Assembly (NCBI GenBank): GCA_910588415.1
Contig: CAJUPK010000136.1
Span: 1 to 6,509 of the forward strand
Length of the DNA stretch: 6,509 nt
Source: an uncultured Oscillospiraceae bacterium
Lineage (GTDB): Bacteria; Bacillota; Clostridia; Oscillospirales; Acutalibacteraceae
Direction: 5' to 3'
Below the pieces are notes generated by a model. The model made no database searches, was not told where the DNA came from, and saw only the letters and a program-made list of their open reading frames with translations. The position numbers were made by a program, and so were the translations under genes. Below are positions 5,070 through 6,509 of the stretch, piece after piece (the first letter of the stretch is position 1; the number at the start of each line of letters is the position of its first letter).

Positions 5070-5094
5070 ACTATATATACACAATATATATAGT
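5070..5094. repeat. AT palindrome
   Basis: ACTATATATA (5070-5079) and TATATATAGT (5085-5094) flank CACAA. The patch is almost wholly A/T in otherwise GC-rich DNA, and a related stretch (TATATAGTAT) follows at 5104-5113. It could be a promoter core or a site of easy melting. TATAGT at 5089-5094, with TTTACT 16 bases upstream, resembles a plus-strand promoter. Confidence 0.6.
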
Positions 5095-5116
5095 ATATGC
5101 TTGTATATAGTATGGT

Positions 5117-5156
5117 CCCCCGCGGGCGCTTCCATGCACGCCCGCAGGGGCCTTTT
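5117..5156 (+). terminator. GC-rich hairpin with short plus-strand T run
   Basis: CCCCCGCGGGCG (5117-5128) pairs with CGCCCGCAGGGG (5139-5150), 12 positions with one C-A mismatch, around a ten-base loop. CCTTTT follows on the plus strand. On the minus strand, where ileS ends about 60 bases away, no T run follows. It may still end ileS transcription or act as a 3' mRNA hairpin. As a plus-strand terminator it has no evident gene to terminate. Confidence 0.4.
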
Positions 5157-5212
5157 GCAGCAGGGGCTTCCGCACATCCGGCGGACCCTCTCTTTTTCCA
5201 GGCAACAGGTTC

Positions 5213-6509
5213 TCAGGCTTTCTCCACGCCGAACTCCGCTGCCTGGCCGTTCACATCCCACTGGGCTCTATAGCCGGAGAGCTGGCCATAGGCACAGCTT
5301 TCACCCAGCACATCGGCCAGAATGGCGGCCTCGTTTCTGCGCAGGACCTCTTCCACCTTTCCGCCTCCCTGGCAGTACACCCGGATATGGTCCGTCACAT
5401 AGAAGCCCGCGTCCTTGCGCATGGACTGCAGCTTGCTGACGATCTCCCGCACAAAACCCTCCTCGATCAGCTCCTCGGTCAAGGCTGTGTCCAAAACCGC
5501 GGTCAGCCCCCGGTCTGACACAGAGGTGTAGCCCTCCTTCTGGGCCGTGTCAATGAGAAGCTCTTCCGCCGTCAGCTCCACGTCCCCATCGGCCAGAGAC
5601 AAGCGCAGGGTCCCGGTGCTGTCCAGCTCTTTCTTGGCGCTGGAGCCCTCCAGCCCGGCAAGAGCCTGGCGAATAGCTCCAATGCGCTTGCCGTACTTCT
5701 GGCCCAGCAGCCGCAGCTGGGGCTTGAAGCTGTAGCTGGTAAACTCGGACATATCGCTGAGAAAGTCAATGGCCTTTACATTCAGCTCCTGCCGGATGAT
5801 GTCCTGGTACAGCCCGCCCAGGCCCGGGTCCGCGTCTGTGTACAGGCGGCCCAGAGGCTGACGGTTTTTGATGCTGGCCTGGTTCCGGGCCGCCCGTCCC
5901 AGGGTGACCACCTTCAGCACCTCGTCCATGTCCGCCTCCAGCTTGGGGTCCACACGGCTGCTGTCGCACACCGGGAAGGCGCACAGATGCACGCTCTCTG
6001 GGGCGGCCTGGTCCACAGAACACACCAGGTTGCGGTAAATCTCCTCGCTCATAAAGGGGGCCATGGGGGCCAGCAGCTTGGCCACTGTGACCAGGGCCGT
6101 GTACAGGGTCATATAGGCGGCGGTCTTGTCGCTGGCCTCGCCCTGCACCCAATAGCGCTCCCGGCTGCGGCGGACATACCAGTTGGAGAGCTCGTCCACA
6201 AAGTCCTGAAGGGTCCGGGCTGTCTCCGGCACATGGTACTGGGAAAGGTGTGCATCCACTTCCTTTACCGTGCTGTTCAGCCGGGACAGCAGCCAGCGGT
6301 CCATCACCGTCAGGGCGCAGTCCTCCAGCCTGTGCTTTGTGGGGTCAAACCCATCGATATTGGCGTACAGCACAAAGAAAGCATAGGTGTTCCACAGGGT
6401 AGAGAAGAATTTCTTCTGGCCCTCCACCACGGTTTTTTTGCTGAAATTCTTGGGCAGCCAGGGGGCCGAGCAGGTGTAGAAGAACCACCGCAGGCTGTCC
6501 GCGCCAAAG
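5213..6509 (-). CDS. ileS: Isoleucyl-tRNA synthetase, type 2 (C-terminal part only)
   Basis: The enzyme charges tRNA-Ile with isoleucine in the cytosol. Only the last 431 residues are in the window; the frame is open to the right edge, so the N-terminal catalytic HIGH region, the editing domain and the KMSKS loop lie outside. The visible part begins just after KMSKS (GADSLRWFFYTCSAPW) and continues with LWNTYAFFVLYANID, then the anticodon-binding domain with YVRRSRERYW (fragment residues 111-120), LAPMAPFMSEEIY, and the C-terminal segment TAQKEGYTSVSDRGLTAVLD...EGFVREIVSKLQSMRKDAGF. These motifs are those of the eukaryote-like type 2 enzymes, and there is no C-terminal cysteine zinc motif as in type 1. 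The stop is TGA at 5215-5213. A GTG at 6430 is internal, not a start. Any T-box leader would be beyond the window. Confidence 0.95.
   Translation of the reverse strand, partial: FGADSLRWFFYTCSAPWLPKNFSKKTVVEGQKKFFSTLWNTYAFFVLYANIDGFDPTKHRLEDCALTVMDRWLLSRLNSTVKEVDAHLSQYHVPETARTLQDFVDELSNWYVRRSRERYWVQGEASDKTAAYMTLYTALVTVAKLLAPMAPFMSEEIYRNLVCSVDQAAPESVHLCAFPVCDSSRVDPKLEADMDEVLKVVTLGRAARNQASIKNRQPLGRLYTDADPGLGGLYQDIIRQELNVKAIDFLSDMSEFTSYSFKPQLRLLGQKYGKRIGAIRQALAGLEGSSAKKELDSTGTLRLSLADGDVELTAEELLIDTAQKEGYTSVSDRGLTAVLDTALTEELIEEGFVREIVSKLQSMRKDAGFYVTDHIRVYCQGGGKVEEVLRRNEAAILADVLGESCAYGQLSGYRAQWDVNGQAAEFGVEKA

Noticed and set aside
5014..5146. 11-base direct repeat GCACGCCCGCA at 5014-5024 and 5136-5146
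   Set aside because: The second copy is part of the GC-rich hairpin arm. Two copies of a GC-rich 11-mer do not establish an element, and there is no array.

Overview
The window reads as chromosomal DNA from a GC-rich, gut-type member of the Clostridia (Oscillospirales-like; this placement is inference). The reasons are the GC-rich codon choice, strong AGGAGG-type ribosome binding sites, a small CD1871A-like CXXC protein inside a TlpA/NapH-like redox operon, and an isoleucyl-tRNA synthetase of the eukaryote-like type 2. No transposase, integrase, phage gene or CRISPR array is visible.

Layout, left to right. A complete tRNA-Arg(CCT) at 1-75 is followed by a 14-bp-stem intrinsic terminator. Next comes a plus-strand operon of three overlapping genes (270-1829): a TlpA-like thioredoxin lipoprotein, a 48-residue membrane protein ending in a CXXC motif (TTG start), and a NapH-like polytopic protein with two [4Fe-4S] motifs. 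Together they look like a relay moving electrons from a cytosolic donor across the membrane to extracytoplasmic thiols/disulfides. The parts are recognisable, but the substrate is not evident.

A gap of about 456 bases (1830-2285) holds no convincing gene but is packed with nested and consecutive inverted repeats (about 1852-2195). It is a strong candidate for a structured RNA or an interspersed repeat element. It is followed by deoC (2286-2969), encoding deoxyribose-phosphate aldolase.

The remaining genes are on the minus strand. A double-Nudix protein (2966-3985) meets deoC tail to tail, and the two stop codons share the four bases TTAA. Its reading frame is a gap-free 167-residue tandem duplication. 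A YihY/BrkB-family membrane protein (3986-4918) lies directly upstream of it with no intergenic base, so the two are surely cotranscribed. The YihY promoter (perfect TATAAT) has a 12-bp inverted repeat over its -35 region. The 294-base gap up to ileS contains four successive palindromes. The window ends inside ileS (5213 to the edge), of which only the C-terminal 431 residues are present.

The least explained parts are the 1852-2195 structured region, the mini-protein redox operon, and the palindrome cluster between ileS and yihY.
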